Shown: positions 33,319 through 43,021 of the stretch, in pieces
Layout: every line of letters starts with the position of its first letter
Numbering within the stretch: the first letter of the stretch is position 1
Source: Latescibacteria bacterium UBA6620
Lineage (GTDB): Bacteria; Latescibacterota; UBA2968
Length of the DNA: 64,000 nt
Direction of reading: 5' to 3'
Assembly: GCA_002433075.1 (NCBI GenBank)
Contig: DJHM01000055.1
Coordinates: 7,142 to 71,141, forward strand
Notes under the pieces: generated by a model
Databases searched by the model: none
What the model saw: the letters and a program-made list of their open reading frames with translations, nothing else
What the model was told of the DNA's origin: nothing
Program-made: the position numbers and the translations under genes

Positions 33319-35574
33319 ATGACGTGTTTTAGACGGCGCCGTGCGAGATGGTTTGGCGCGGTGGTCGCAGGCCTCCTGATCGCCGCCTGCGGTCGTGAAC
33401 GGACCAATCCAATCGACCCTAATTTCGCGGGGAACGAGGCACTCAACCCGCCCACCAACATCCAGGCAGAAGGTGACATCGGCCGGATTCGGTTGCGGTG
33501 GAATGCGGTCGCCAGCAGTGGTCTCAAGGGGTACGGGATCTGGCGGTCGACGGTGGCGACAGAGGGCTATGTGCGTTTGGGCGGGGAAGTCGCCGACACC
33601 CTGATCACGACGGCTCGAACAACGTTTGTCGACTCTACGGTCGACATCGAGGCGGCAAAGGTCTACTTCTACCGACTCACGACGGTTGACGTCGTAGACC
33701 GGCAGAGCGAACTCTCTGTTTTCGTGAGTGCGGAAGCCCAGGACGATGCGCGCCCACCCGATCAGCCCACAGACCTCTCCGCCGTGGCGGACCCATCGAG
33801 CGGGTTTGTGACCCTAACCTGGAATGCTCCGCTGAACGATTTGAACAGCCAGCCCCTCACCGGTCTGGAAAACTACAAGGTGTTCCGGTCGCAGGACTCC
33901 CAGGACGCCTTCGTCCAGATCGGGGAGGTTCCTTCGCCAGAAACCACATTCGTCGATTCATCCACGCTCGTTGTCGGCTCTCAGTATTTCTATCGTGTAA
34001 GCGCCGTCGACGGAGACGAGAATGAAGGCGGTCGGTCTACGTCGGCGTCTCTGACAACGGCGAACACAGGGCTCGAAACACCGACTGGACTGCAGACGGC
34101 GTCACGGATCGATGCAATCGACGTGAGTTGGATGGCGGTTGATGACCCAAGCCTCATAGGATACCTGGTGTTGCGTTCGACCGACACCCAGGCCACCTTC
34201 AATCCGGTGACCGCCGATACGTTGTTCACAACGGCGTTGACAACCTACGTCGATAGCAATGTCGTGGTCGACCAGGTCTACTTTTACAAGATCCAGGCGG
34301 TTGCCGACGATCCGCAGCTCGGTCTCCGGCGGAGCGCCGAGTCCACCTTTACAGACGGGGTCGCTGTCTCTGATGAAACCCCCCCGTCGGCGCCCTCCGA
34401 TCTCATTGCTAGCCTCAACGAAACGGACCTGGGGCGCGTTTCATTGACTTGGACGCCCCCCACCAGCGATAGTGACGGAAACGACCTGACGGGCCTGGCC
34501 GGATACCGCATCTTCAGATCGAAAGAATCATCGAGCTCTTTTATCCTGCTGGCTGAGATCGACGCTCTTCAAGAGGCTTTCGAAGACACGACTGTCGGTC
34601 AGTTGACTATCTACTTCTATGCGATCAGCGCGATCGATGAAGTCGGGAACGTCGGGCCGCGGTCCACGAGTGCCAATGTGACGACAGGGGGTGTTGCCAC
34701 CCCGCGTAATGCCGCGGCCGTGAGCGGAATCGAGCGGGTGACGGTGAGCTGGTCGCCCAACACGGAAGCGGAGTTGATCAGCTACCGGGTACTTCGGTTC
34801 GCGGACCCCTCGGACACATCTCCTCAGGCTACGTTCACGACGCTCCAGACCACGTTCGTCGATTCGCCTCTGACGGTCGGTGAGACGGTGGTCTACAAAG
34901 TTCAGGCTGTGGCAACAGGTGGATTGGAAAGCGATCTGTCGCTGTTCGTCTCGGCAGTTGTGGGCGCAGACGATCGTGCGCCCGATACACCGTCACAGAT
35001 TCTCCTTGAGGGCCCAAGTAGCACGACAATCCAGGTTTCGTGGAGAGCACCCAGGACTGACACCGGGGGAGACGAGTTGACGGGGTTGGACACCTATCGT
35101 GTCTATCGCGCGCTTGAGACCGAGTCTGCCGGCTTGATCCTGGTGGCCGAGATTTCTTCGTCGAGTACAGCCTATCTCGATGAAGGGCTGACGATGGGCT
35201 CAACCTACATCTATCGTGTGAGCTCGGCCGATGCCGAGGGCAACGAGAGTGTGTTATCGAGCGCTGTGTCCCGGACTGCGCTGGGATCCGGTATTGTCGT
35301 GCCGACGAACGTTCAGGCTCAGGCGACGGCAACCCCCGATGTCATGGTGTCGTGGACGGCAACAGGTAACTTCGACTCGTTCAGCGTCCAGCGTAAGGAG
35401 CCTGGTACCGACTCCGGGTCGGGCAACTTCATCACGGTGGCCAACAGTCTGACAACGACGAGTTACGTGGACACGACGGTTCTGTCCGGTCGGGTTTATG
35501 TTTATCGGGTTGTGGCCCGATTGGGTAGTAGCTTCGGCGACGAATCAGCCGAAATCGCGGTCGCCGTTCCGTAG
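33319..35574 (+). CDS. Lipoprotein with seven fibronectin type III domains
   Basis: 751 residues with a lipoprotein signal (VVAGLLIAAC, lipid-modified Cys at 24) followed by TNPIDPNF and then seven FN3 modules of about 95-105 residues each. Each module has the PTNL-type entry strand, a central xxLxWxxP Trp strand, a YxVxRS strand and a YFYRVSAVD exit strand. Such proteins are surface-exposed or periplasmic scaffolds; adhesion or glycan binding is possible but not shown. The TNPIDP start is a frequent pattern in FCB-like lipoproteins (from memory). A terminator follows 22 bases after the stop. Confidence 0.85.
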   Translation: MTCFRRRRARWFGAVVAGLLIAACGRERTNPIDPNFAGNEALNPPTNIQAEGDIGRIRLRWNAVASSGLKGYGIWRSTVATEGYVRLGGEVADTLITTARTTFVDSTVDIEAAKVYFYRLTTVDVVDRQSELSVFVSAEAQDDARPPDQPTDLSAVADPSSGFVTLTWNAPLNDLNSQPLTGLENYKVFRSQDSQDAFVQIGEVPSPETTFVDSSTLVVGSQYFYRVSAVDGDENEGGRSTSASLTTANTGLETPTGLQTASRIDAIDVSWMAVDDPSLIGYLVLRSTDTQATFNPVTADTLFTTALTTYVDSNVVVDQVYFYKIQAVADDPQLGLRRSAESTFTDGVAVSDETPPSAPSDLIASLNETDLGRVSLTWTPPTSDSDGNDLTGLAGYRIFRSKESSSSFILLAEIDALQEAFEDTTVGQLTIYFYAISAIDEVGNVGPRSTSANVTTGGVATPRNAAAVSGIERVTVSWSPNTEAELISYRVLRFADPSDTSPQATFTTLQTTFVDSPLTVGETVVYKVQAVATGGLESDLSLFVSAVVGADDRAPDTPSQILLEGPSSTTIQVSWRAPRTDTGGDELTGLDTYRVYRALETESAGLILVAEISSSSTAYLDEGLTMGSTYIYRVSSADAEGNESVLSSAVSRTALGSGIVVPTNVQAQATATPDVMVSWTATGNFDSFSVQRKEPGTDSGSGNFITVANSLTTTSYVDTTVLSGRVYVYRVVARLGSSFGDESAEIAVAVP

Positions 35575-35595
35575 TGGACGATCATCGATAGGAAC

Positions 35596-35635
35596 AGCGC
35601 GTCTCCTCTACCGCTGGTGGGGGAGGCGCTTTTTT
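35596..35635 (+). terminator. Intrinsic terminator after FN3 lipoprotein gene
   Basis: AGCGC (35596-35600) plus a CTCC arm pairs with GGAG and GCGCT (ending 35630) across a short loop, with one internal mismatch, followed directly by a run of six T (35630-35635). It lies in the 220-base gap before the sigma-54 regulator remnant; the rest of that gap shows no gene. Confidence 0.7.
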
Positions 35636-35793
35636 GTCGTCTGGACGATGACGCTCGATAGCGAAGGTGTCGCCTGGTTGGAGACATCTCACAGAGCTTC
35701 AGGCGTCGACCGTGCGGAAAGTCCGGGATCCGTGAGAATGCACGCTGTTTGCGAAGAGACCTCCTGGGCCGAAAAACCTAACGAGGAGGTCTT

Positions 35794-37089
35794 ATGTCCA
35801 ACGTGCTCATCGTCGATCCGGAAAGGGACGCTCACCCTCTCTAAGAGGACTGCTGTCTCTCTTTCGCCGATACGGTCGGCGAGGCGACGCGCCTGATGTT
35901 CGGCAATTCGGTCGGTCCTGCTACCCCAGATCTGGTCGCGACAGAAGCTGTTCTGCCCGATGGGAACGCCCAAGACGTGATTCGGCCCGGGAACGAACGT
36001 GTGCCTGCCGTTCCTGTGGTGGTCTGCAGTGCGAAATACACGTCCGAAACGGTCTTTGACGCCATCGCTTCGGGCGCATTCGACTGTCTCCCCAAACCCC
36101 TTTCGATTTGTGCGTTACAGTCGACACCGAGCCGTGTGTCTCGGGTCAATCAACGACGGCATCCTCCCGGGGTGACTGGAGATGGGACGCCCGGAGTGGA
36201 CATTGTCGTTGGAAGTAACCCGGCGATTATCCAGACCTATCGTACTGCGGCATCGTCGGCTCCGACGGGGGCCAACGTCCTGATCCGCGGGCAGAGTGGA
36301 ACGGGCAAGGAGATGCTGGCCCGATCGATTCACGATGCTTCGGGACGTCGAGGGGCCTTCGTAGCTGTGAACTGCGCTGCGGTGATGGATTCCCTGGCCG
36401 AGAGCGAACTCTTTGGCCACGAGCGCGGGGCCTTTACGGGAGCTTCGGATGGCTGTAAGGGTTGTTTCGAACTTGCGGATTCCGGGACGCTGTTTCTGGA
36501 TGAGATCGGAGATGCCCCACTCAGTCTTCGGGCCAAACTTCTTCGGCCGCTCGATAGGGGCGAGTTCTACAGAGTAGGTGGCCGTGAACTAGTCCGGCCC
36601 GATCTGCGCTTGATCGCTGCGACGAACCGGAACCTCGAACGCCGGGTGGTAGACGGCACATTCCGAGGCGATCTCTACTATCGTCTGGCAGAGGTAACCG
36701 TTAGGCTCCCTACTCTGGCGGAGCGACGAGAAGACATTCCCAGGCTCGTCACCGGACTCCTGGCGTGTATCAGTGGGCGAATCGGAGTCGGACCTGTCGA
36801 GGTGAGTTAGGATGCCATGATCCAGTTGGTGGGAGCTCCTTGGCCGGGAAATGTAAGACAGCTTTAGAATGCGCTCACGCGAGGGGCGCTCTCCTGTCGA
36901 AGACGAGTGATCGAGCCCGAGGACATCGTTCAGGATGATTCGGAAAAATCGTGTGCCCAGGGTGTAGCCTCGCTGGAGGACGTAGAGCGCGACCACATTC
37001 ACGAGGCCTTGCGGCTTGCCGGCTGGAATCGGGGAAAGGTGTGCGGTCTTCTGGGTATTACCCGACCGATGCTACGTAGAAAGATGTAG
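35794..37089 (+). pseudogene. NtrC-family sigma-54 response regulator interrupted by three in-frame stops
   Basis: One continuous frame from the ATG at 35794 (strong GAGGAGG upstream) encodes MSNVLIVDPERD (receiver start), a divergent receiver region ending FDCLPKP, an AAA+ domain (GQSGTGKEMLARS, the sigma-54-contacting GAFTGA in GHERGAFTGAS, FLDEIGDAPLSLRAKLL, RPDLRLIAATNRN), PWPGNVRQL and a Fis-type HTH (HEALRLAGWNRGKVCGLLGI). It is broken by TAA at 35842 and TAG at 36808 and 36865; at 36865 the family normally has Glu (RQLEN). No frameshift is needed. The receiver phosphoacceptor Asp is not obvious. It is a recent pseudogene, an error, or a readthrough case. Confidence 0.75.
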
Positions 37090-37185
37090 GATTATGGAAT
37101 CATCCAGCCCTCCAGAAGGGGGGCATCTTGACTGTTGGGGGTCGGGTGGCCATAATTCGGCATCCTTAACCAAATGGAGATGCCA

Positions 37186-38361
37186 ATGTCTTTTCTTGTC
37201 GATCTGATCTGTACGAAGACGGCTCAGCCCTATCCTGCGGATGAGCTCCTTAATCTCTCTGAGGAGGGCGCACCCCTGTTCGCACGCTACGACCTGGACG
37301 CCGTGCGATCGGCCGTAGATCGCGATGCCCTTGTGGACCGGGAACCTACCATGTGGAGGTATGCCGAAGTATTGCCCGTTGTCGATCCACGCTTCCGGGT
37401 GAGCCTTGGAGAGGGTTATACGCCACTCATGCAGACCAGGGCGTTGGGGGAGCACATCGGTGTGCCACACCTTCTGGTGAAGGACGAGGGCCTGAACCCT
37501 ACGGGCAGCTTCAAGGCGCGAGGTCTCTCTGCGGCGGTTTCGAGAGCGGCTGAGTTGGGGGCGAGAGACCTGGCCATCCCGTCTGCGGGAAACGCGGGTG
37601 GGGCCACAGCAGCCTACTCCGCCCGGGCAGGTCTAAAATCACACATCTTCATGCCTCAAGATGTGCCGGTCGCAAATCTTGTCGAAAGTCGTGCCCTCGG
37701 AGCGGATGTTCAGCTGGTCGATGGTCTGATTTCGGATTGCGGGCGGATCGTGGCGGAACGTAAATCGCGTGAAGGGTGGTTTGATGTCAGCACGCTCAAA
37801 GAACCCTATCGAGTGGAGGGCAAAAAGACGATGGGGTATGAGCTGGCGGAACAAATGTCCTGGACCCTGCCGGACGTGATCATATATCCAACAGGTGGGG
37901 GGACTGGCTTGATCGGTATGTGGAAGGCCTTCGCTGAAATGGAGGAGCTGGGTTGGATCGGCTCCGACCGACCAAGAATGGTTTCGGTGCAGGCCGCAGG
38001 ATGTGCTCCCATTGTGCGGGCGTTCGAGGAAGGCGCCCATCACGCTGAGCCCTGGGAGGACGCCCGGACAGTCGCAGCCGGTCTCAGGGTGCCGAGCGCT
38101 GTGGGTGACTTCCTGATGCTCAGGGCCATCCGCGACAGCGGAGGATGCGCGGTTTCCGTATCGGACGAAAGCCTGATGGCGGGTGTCACCGAGATGGCGG
38201 CCTTTACCGGTATCTTTCCGGCACCTGAAGGCGGCGCCACCCTGGCCTGCCTGAAGTCACTGCTGGCCTCCGGTTTCGTGTCTGAGCGTGACCGGGTGGT
38301 TCTGTTCAACACCGGATCAGGATTGAAGTATATCGACGCGTTCAACGTTCGGGGTGGCTGA
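37186..38361 (+). CDS. thrC: Threonine synthase
   Basis: A 391-residue PLP enzyme that converts O-phosphohomoserine to threonine. PLP Lys lies in NPTGSFKARG (about residue 110), the phosphate-binding Asn/Gly loop is IPSAGNAGGATAAY, and the cofactor-binding GGGTGLIGMWK is present. I choose the ATG at 37186 since GGAG precedes it by eight bases; an ATG four codons upstream overlaps that site. The N-terminus (CTKTAQPYPADELLNLSEEG) has the shortened, cysteine-poor version of the ribbon found in some threonine synthases. No other threonine genes are nearby. The FliG/FecR fusion gene follows two bases after the stop. Confidence 0.88.
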   Translation: MSFLVDLICTKTAQPYPADELLNLSEEGAPLFARYDLDAVRSAVDRDALVDREPTMWRYAEVLPVVDPRFRVSLGEGYTPLMQTRALGEHIGVPHLLVKDEGLNPTGSFKARGLSAAVSRAAELGARDLAIPSAGNAGGATAAYSARAGLKSHIFMPQDVPVANLVESRALGADVQLVDGLISDCGRIVAERKSREGWFDVSTLKEPYRVEGKKTMGYELAEQMSWTLPDVIIYPTGGGTGLIGMWKAFAEMEELGWIGSDRPRMVSVQAAGCAPIVRAFEEGAHHAEPWEDARTVAAGLRVPSAVGDFLMLRAIRDSGGCAVSVSDESLMAGVTEMAAFTGIFPAPEGGATLACLKSLLASGFVSERDRVVLFNTGSGLKYIDAFNVRGG

Positions 38362-38363
38362 GC

Positions 38364-40031
38364 GTGGATGAGGGGATACCTCGCGCACTCTCGATTCTGC
38401 TCCGCGCATTCGGCCCTGATGCGCGAAGTCGTCTGCTGGGTGCGTTTCCTCCCGATCTGCGTGAATCGACACTCGTCTGCCTTGACGCGGATCCCCTTCC
38501 ACCTCGAGACCAGTCGATCGTTGAACAGATCCTGTCCCAAGATCTCGAGCGAATCGTAGGCGACGAGCCGGATCAGCCCGACAGCCTCGTAGAGGCCCGC
38601 CCACTCCAGGTCGCGGACCTCATGGCCATCGTTTTCCTTCACGGGTCCCCCCAGGCCGCTGCTGAGATGATCCCTCATCTTCCGGAGTCCCTCCAGACCG
38701 AGGCAATCAGAACGTTGTGCACCCAATCGTGGGACGCTTTCGAGCGGCACGTTGGACACGATGAAGCTGCTTTCGTCGCGGAATTCGACCGGGCCCAGGG
38801 GAAGGAAGTGCGGCGCACCGACCCTGATTTCGCCTGCGCGGTTCTCTCCTCGGTAGTGATGGTACCGAATCTCCGACGCATTTTGACGGCTCTCTACCGG
38901 CTCGACCCTGGGGCTGCGAACCAGCAGCGCTCGAAGCTATTCACTGTCCTCGACCTCGATCGTCTTTCAGACGGCGAACTCCAGATCGTCCTGGTCGGGA
39001 TCGACGACTGGGATCTTGCGATGGCTATGAATGGATTCCCGAGGCGGCTCTTCGGCCGGGTGCTCGTGAACGTGTCTGAACGACGAGCAAAGCTACTGGA
39101 AGATGACGTGGCATATCTGAGCGAAACGGAGGTTGAAAAAATCGACTCCGTTCATCGTCTGATTCTGGAACGGGCACGAGGCCTTTACGAATCCGGCCGC
39201 ATCACCACTTATCTCGGATCGATTGCCGCAGCGGATGACCCGGTAGAAGAATCGACGGAGGTCTCACCTCAGGGCGGAAAACGGACAAGAAAGGCGCCTG
39301 TTGAGGAAGAGGAGCGATCCCACATTCCACTCTTTGCAGCAGGCGTTGGGCTCGTGTTATTGTCCGTGGCCTGGCTGAACTGGTTCGGCACCTCTCCACA
39401 TGAACGGAGGGGCGCGGGGACGGGCGGTGGGGTGAGCGTAGAGGATTATGTAAGGAAGCAGGGGGCTGGTGCCGGGGCTTCTGGAGGTGGGGGAACGGGG
39501 GCATTGGCGGGACGAACCACACAGGGCCAGGTTCGTGCGACAAAGGGATCAGTCCTGGTCTACACGGAATCCGACACCCTTCCTCTGGGAGAGCAGCCTA
39601 TCCTACCAGGACAGGAAATCGTAACAGGCAAAGATGGTGAGGCTGTTTTTTCAGTTCGGGACGAGGCACGGGCCCACCTCGGGAACGAGAGTGCCGTTCG
39701 CGTGGGGGAAGGAAAAGTGCACGATCCCCGATTACGGGTGCGCCTGGGTCGGGTGTGGATTCGTGTCAACGATCCGCGTATCGTTGTGGCATCCCCCGTG
39801 GCCTCGATTGTGGGATCGGAGGGTGCGGTCTACGAACTTCGCGTCGTGCTGAGTTCGGCGACCACGGTTCGAGTCAAGGACGGGACGGCCTGGGTGACAG
39901 CCCGTCTGGGGGAAGATGAAGAACAGCTGGTCGTTGCCTCGGGGCGATATGTACTTGTCGATCCACGTCACGGGATCGATACGGGGCCCCTGACGGAAGG
40001 CTCGGAGCCGACGTGGCTCGGATTGTTCTGA
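38364..40031 (+). CDS. FliG-like and FecR domain membrane fusion protein
   Basis: 555 residues. Residues about 80-120 resemble the FliG middle domain (LMAIVFLHGSPQAAAEMIPH then LPESLQTEAIR), and about 190-285 match the FliG C-terminal torque domain pattern (DDWDLAMAMNGFPRRLFGRV, LVNVSERRAKLLEDDVAYL). A transmembrane helix (321-342) and a Gly-rich linker follow, then a FecR domain (about 388-535; GKDGEAVFSVRDEARAHLGN and IVVASPVASIVGSEGAVYEL). This places a FliG-like module in the cytoplasm and FecR outside. No flagellar gene is in the window. FecR domains usually work in sensing or export. GTG 38364 has GGTGG upstream. It may form an operon with the two small genes after it. Confidence 0.72.
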   Translation: MDEGIPRALSILLRAFGPDARSRLLGAFPPDLRESTLVCLDADPLPPRDQSIVEQILSQDLERIVGDEPDQPDSLVEARPLQVADLMAIVFLHGSPQAAAEMIPHLPESLQTEAIRTLCTQSWDAFERHVGHDEAAFVAEFDRAQGKEVRRTDPDFACAVLSSVVMVPNLRRILTALYRLDPGAANQQRSKLFTVLDLDRLSDGELQIVLVGIDDWDLAMAMNGFPRRLFGRVLVNVSERRAKLLEDDVAYLSETEVEKIDSVHRLILERARGLYESGRITTYLGSIAAADDPVEESTEVSPQGGKRTRKAPVEEEERSHIPLFAAGVGLVLLSVAWLNWFGTSPHERRGAGTGGGVSVEDYVRKQGAGAGASGGGGTGALAGRTTQGQVRATKGSVLVYTESDTLPLGEQPILPGQEIVTGKDGEAVFSVRDEARAHLGNESAVRVGEGKVHDPRLRVRLGRVWIRVNDPRIVVASPVASIVGSEGAVYELRVVLSSATTVRVKDGTAWVTARLGEDEEQLVVASGRYVLVDPRHGIDTGPLTEGSEPTWLGLF

Positions 40032-40056
40032 AGGCACCCGGTAATGTGCCGATGGG

Positions 40057-40470
40057 ATGAGAGAGGTCCCCTTGCGCCGTCTGCTCGTGCCCATACTACT
40101 CACGCTCCTTCTGACCTTATCTGTCGATTCGGCTACCATTATGGTCTATGGGCTGGAGTCCGCATCCTTTGATCGGCTGTTCGATCCGGATGCACGCCCG
40201 GAACTGCTCCTGCTGGTTTCGGGGAATCTGAAGATGGTTGGAGACCGAAAAGGAACGTGGGAGGCTGTGACCTACATCCCGCAGAGAGCGGCTGCTCCAC
40301 GCTCCGATCGTGGCATTTTCACGAGGGTGGGTGACCGGATCGTGTTCTATTCATGGCTGACTTTTTCTCGCTATGCCGGTGAAGTCTTGGAAGATGGGGA
40401 ACGCATTCAGGTTACAAAACTGAACCGTTTCGGACAGTCGCAAATGGAGACGTGGTATCTGGGACGGTAG
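40057..40470 (+). CDS. Small exported hypothetical protein
   Basis: 137 residues with an N-terminal signal peptide (RRLLVPILLTLLLTLSVDSA). The mature part is polar and beta-rich (RGIFTRVGDRIVFYSWLTFS). No family recognised. It follows the FliG/FecR fusion by 25 bases and precedes another small unknown by ten, suggesting a shared transcript and perhaps a partner role in the envelope. Confidence 0.55.
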   Translation: MREVPLRRLLVPILLTLLLTLSVDSATIMVYGLESASFDRLFDPDARPELLLLVSGNLKMVGDRKGTWEAVTYIPQRAAAPRSDRGIFTRVGDRIVFYSWLTFSRYAGEVLEDGERIQVTKLNRFGQSQMETWYLGR

Positions 40471-40480
40471 GGGGTCATCG

Positions 40481-40864
40481 ATGAGAGAGAAGAAGGTAGG
40501 CGCTTACGCGGCATACGTCCTCGAACACGAGGATGTCGTTGTCGTGATGGGTGAGGTTGGCGAACATGCCAACCTTCTCTCAAAGGCCGGGTTTCGGCTT
40601 CAGGAGTCTGGCGAGTATCTGGGGAAGGGGTCCGATCTGTATGGGCTGGGGCCTCAGGCCTACTTCACTCTGTTCAGCGGACGGGATACGGGGAGTCCTC
40701 GATTAGAGGCACAGGTCGCGGACGGAGAGCGATTCTACCAGGTAGATGCGCTGCCATTGGTGACGGGTGAGGGGAAGACAGGGCGTATCGAGGAAATCTA
40801 TGCGCTTGATCTGGAAACGCGGACCTTCATCACCGAAGGTATTTCGAAATTCAGAGTTGGATAG
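40481..40864 (+). CDS. Hypothetical protein
   Basis: 127 residues, soluble, no signal peptide. The sequence (GAYAAYVLEHEDVVVVMGEV, then LSKAGFRLQESGEYLGKGSD) looks like a compact alpha/beta fold. I cannot assign a family. It ends four bases before the stop of the convergent hpnE gene and belongs to the thrC-FliG/FecR run by spacing. Confidence 0.5.
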   Translation: MREKKVGAYAAYVLEHEDVVVVMGEVGEHANLLSKAGFRLQESGEYLGKGSDLYGLGPQAYFTLFSGRDTGSPRLEAQVADGERFYQVDALPLVTGEGKTGRIEEIYALDLETRTFITEGISKFRVG

Positions 40865-40868
40865 GCGG

Positions 40869-42161
40869 TCACGGTCTGAGGATATCCGCCGCCTTGACTC
40901 CGCTGCGTATCGCGCCCTCGATCGTACACGGGAAGCCGGTATCCGTCCAGTCGCCCGCTAACACAAGGCTGTCTATGGGTGTTCGCTGACTCACCGGAGG
41001 ATCACCCAGGGGATGTGCGTAGGTGGCCCTGGGTTCACGGACGACCGTATGGTGGAGCAATGCCCTCCTATCGATCGTGATCCCCGCACCGCGGAGGGCA
41101 TCCAAGGCGGTCGAGAGGATCTCTCGATTCTCCACACCCACGAGATCGTTCGCCGCACTTGCGATTAGCGATAGGTGATAGCCCCCGCTGGTTCCCCTAT
41201 CTTCGTGCAGTAAATCCCTTCTGAACACCCAGTCGAATGCTGCCCCGACGAACCCAAGAAAGGGTTTGTCCAGGAGCGGAGTCTCTGTCCACAGATTGAC
41301 GCTGACGATGGGTGAGGGGGTGAACCTTGCGAGGCGACGATGCAGATCTGGAAACTCTTTCGTGCTGAGGAGGCGCTGGAGAGATGGGGGGGGCAGCGCC
41401 AGAACGACCGCGTCGGATAGGAGCTGTTCCCCGGATCTCAATTCGACGCTGCAGGGTGGGCCGATGTGGAGGCGACGAACCGTCGCACCGAGTCGCAGGG
41501 AGCCGTTCCGGACGGTGATGTAGGCTTCTGTAGGTTCGTGCAGGGCGCTGAGGCCCACGGTTGGCCATCCAAGATCGGCGCCCCGGCCAGATGAATCGAA
41601 CGCTTCACGCAAAACGGCCGCGAAAAGTCGGGCTGAAGCGTCCCGTGGACGCTGATTCATGACGGACAGGCAGAGAGGATGCCAGAACCGATTTACGAGA
41701 GGGGGCGGTTGCCGTGCGGCAACCATCCAATCGTCGACCGACTCGTCGTTCGGTCGATCCAGCGATCGCATGACGCGAGCGACGGCTGGGGCTGAGTGCC
41801 ACGGAACGGCTCTGTATCGCATCAATGCCGCGAGAAGACCCGTTTTCCCAGTCAGGAATCTCGGCACGCGAAGAGACGCAATCCCATTGGGGTCGGCGAA
41901 CGCTAAATCGAGCCGGCTTTGGAAGTCGACGTCACGGGCTGTCCCAAGAAGCTCAAGAAACTCGAGCGTTGCCGAGCAGCATCTCATCAGGAGGTGCTGG
42001 CCGTTATCTACGACCGTGCCCGTGAGATTGTCCTTGAAGGAACGCGCTCTCCCACCCAGGTATTTCCGGCTTTCAACAAGCGTCACTTCCACAGAGCGCC
42101 GCGACAGCTCGACGGCCGTCGACAATCCAGCAACGCCTCCACCGACCACCGTCACCTTCAC
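40869..42161 (-). CDS. hpnE: Hydroxysqualene dehydroxylase, squalene-associated FAD-dependent desaturase
   Basis: A 430-residue flavoprotein with an N-terminal FAD dinucleotide-binding fold (VTVVGGGVAGLSTAVELSRR, then VESRKYLGGRARSF), the DNGQHLLMRCC segment typical of HpnE, and a C-terminal GDWTDTGFPCTIEGAIRSG FAD-binding motif. It reduces hydroxysqualene to squalene, the last step of the HpnCDE route. The ATG overlaps the hpnD stop by four bases. The next gene downstream converges from the plus strand. Confidence 0.9.
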   Translation of the reverse strand: MKVTVVGGGVAGLSTAVELSRRSVEVTLVESRKYLGGRARSFKDNLTGTVVDNGQHLLMRCCSATLEFLELLGTARDVDFQSRLDLAFADPNGIASLRVPRFLTGKTGLLAALMRYRAVPWHSAPAVARVMRSLDRPNDESVDDWMVAARQPPPLVNRFWHPLCLSVMNQRPRDASARLFAAVLREAFDSSGRGADLGWPTVGLSALHEPTEAYITVRNGSLRLGATVRRLHIGPPCSVELRSGEQLLSDAVVLALPPPSLQRLLSTKEFPDLHRRLARFTPSPIVSVNLWTETPLLDKPFLGFVGAAFDWVFRRDLLHEDRGTSGGYHLSLIASAANDLVGVENREILSTALDALRGAGITIDRRALLHHTVVREPRATYAHPLGDPPVSQRTPIDSLVLAGDWTDTGFPCTIEGAIRSGVKAADILRP

Positions 42162-43021
42162 CGTGAGACTCGACTGGTCAGGAAGTGACGAACTGCCACG
42201 CTGACCTTGAACAGGGTCGGTACGGTGACGCGCTCATTGAGTACGCGAAATTTCCTCCCCTCAATACGATCGAGTAGTCGAAAGTAAATTCGACCCATCG
42301 TTTCCGCGGCAAACATGCTGGAGCGGTCCGTTGAGGGTAAAGCCATTCTGGCTCCACGGTAGTAACGCCTGGCCCGCTGAGCCTGGAATCGCATCAGATT
42401 CGAGAACGCCTCCGTCTGTTTCCGCCCCAGGACATCGTTTTCAGAACACCCGAAACGTTTCAATTCGTTTTGTGGAAGGTAGATCCGACCCCGTTCCGCG
42501 TCTTCCCCGACATCCCGCATGATGTTGGTCAGCTGAAGGGCGATCCCAAGACGTTCGGCGTAGTCGCGCGTGAGGGGGCTTTTATATCCGAAGATTTCGA
42601 TGCAGATGAGGCCCACAACCGAGGCGACACGGTAGCAGTACGCGTAGAGGGACTCAAAGGTAGGGTAGCGATGGTGTGAGAGATCCATCTCAACGCCTTC
42701 GATAAGACGGTCGAAGTAAACTTTGGGGATCGGAAATCGTGAGAGGGTCTGAGCGAGGGCAATCGTGATAGGGTGCGTCGCCCTGCCCTCGTAGCACGCC
42801 TGTAGCTCACGACGCCATTGCAGGAGATTCTCATCCGCTATCTTCGGTGATGGGGCCTCATCAACGAGGTCATCCGTATGACGGGCAAAGGCATATGCCG
42901 CGAAAATGGCCTCCCGCCGAGGTCTGTTCAGGAATACAAAGGCCCAGAAAAAATTCGACCTGGCCCTTCGCACAATGCGGGCAACCGGGTTATTCACTGT
43001 GAACCGGACCCCTGGAATCAA
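42158..43021 (-). CDS. hpnD: Presqualene diphosphate synthase
   Basis: A 287-residue trans-isoprenyl synthase with the two aspartate-rich motifs: YAFARHTDDLVDE (first DDxxD-type) and LTNIMRDVGEDAERGR (second). It condenses two farnesyl diphosphates to presqualene diphosphate, the first step of the HpnCDE pathway. The ATG at 43021 overlaps hpnC by 32 bases; a GTG eight codons downstream is an alternative start. It sits between hpnC and hpnE on one transcript. Confidence 0.9.
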   Translation of the reverse strand: MIPGVRFTVNNPVARIVRRARSNFFWAFVFLNRPRREAIFAAYAFARHTDDLVDEAPSPKIADENLLQWRRELQACYEGRATHPITIALAQTLSRFPIPKVYFDRLIEGVEMDLSHHRYPTFESLYAYCYRVASVVGLICIEIFGYKSPLTRDYAERLGIALQLTNIMRDVGEDAERGRIYLPQNELKRFGCSENDVLGRKQTEAFSNLMRFQAQRARRYYRGARMALPSTDRSSMFAAETMGRIYFRLLDRIEGRKFRVLNERVTVPTLFKVSVAVRHFLTSRVSR

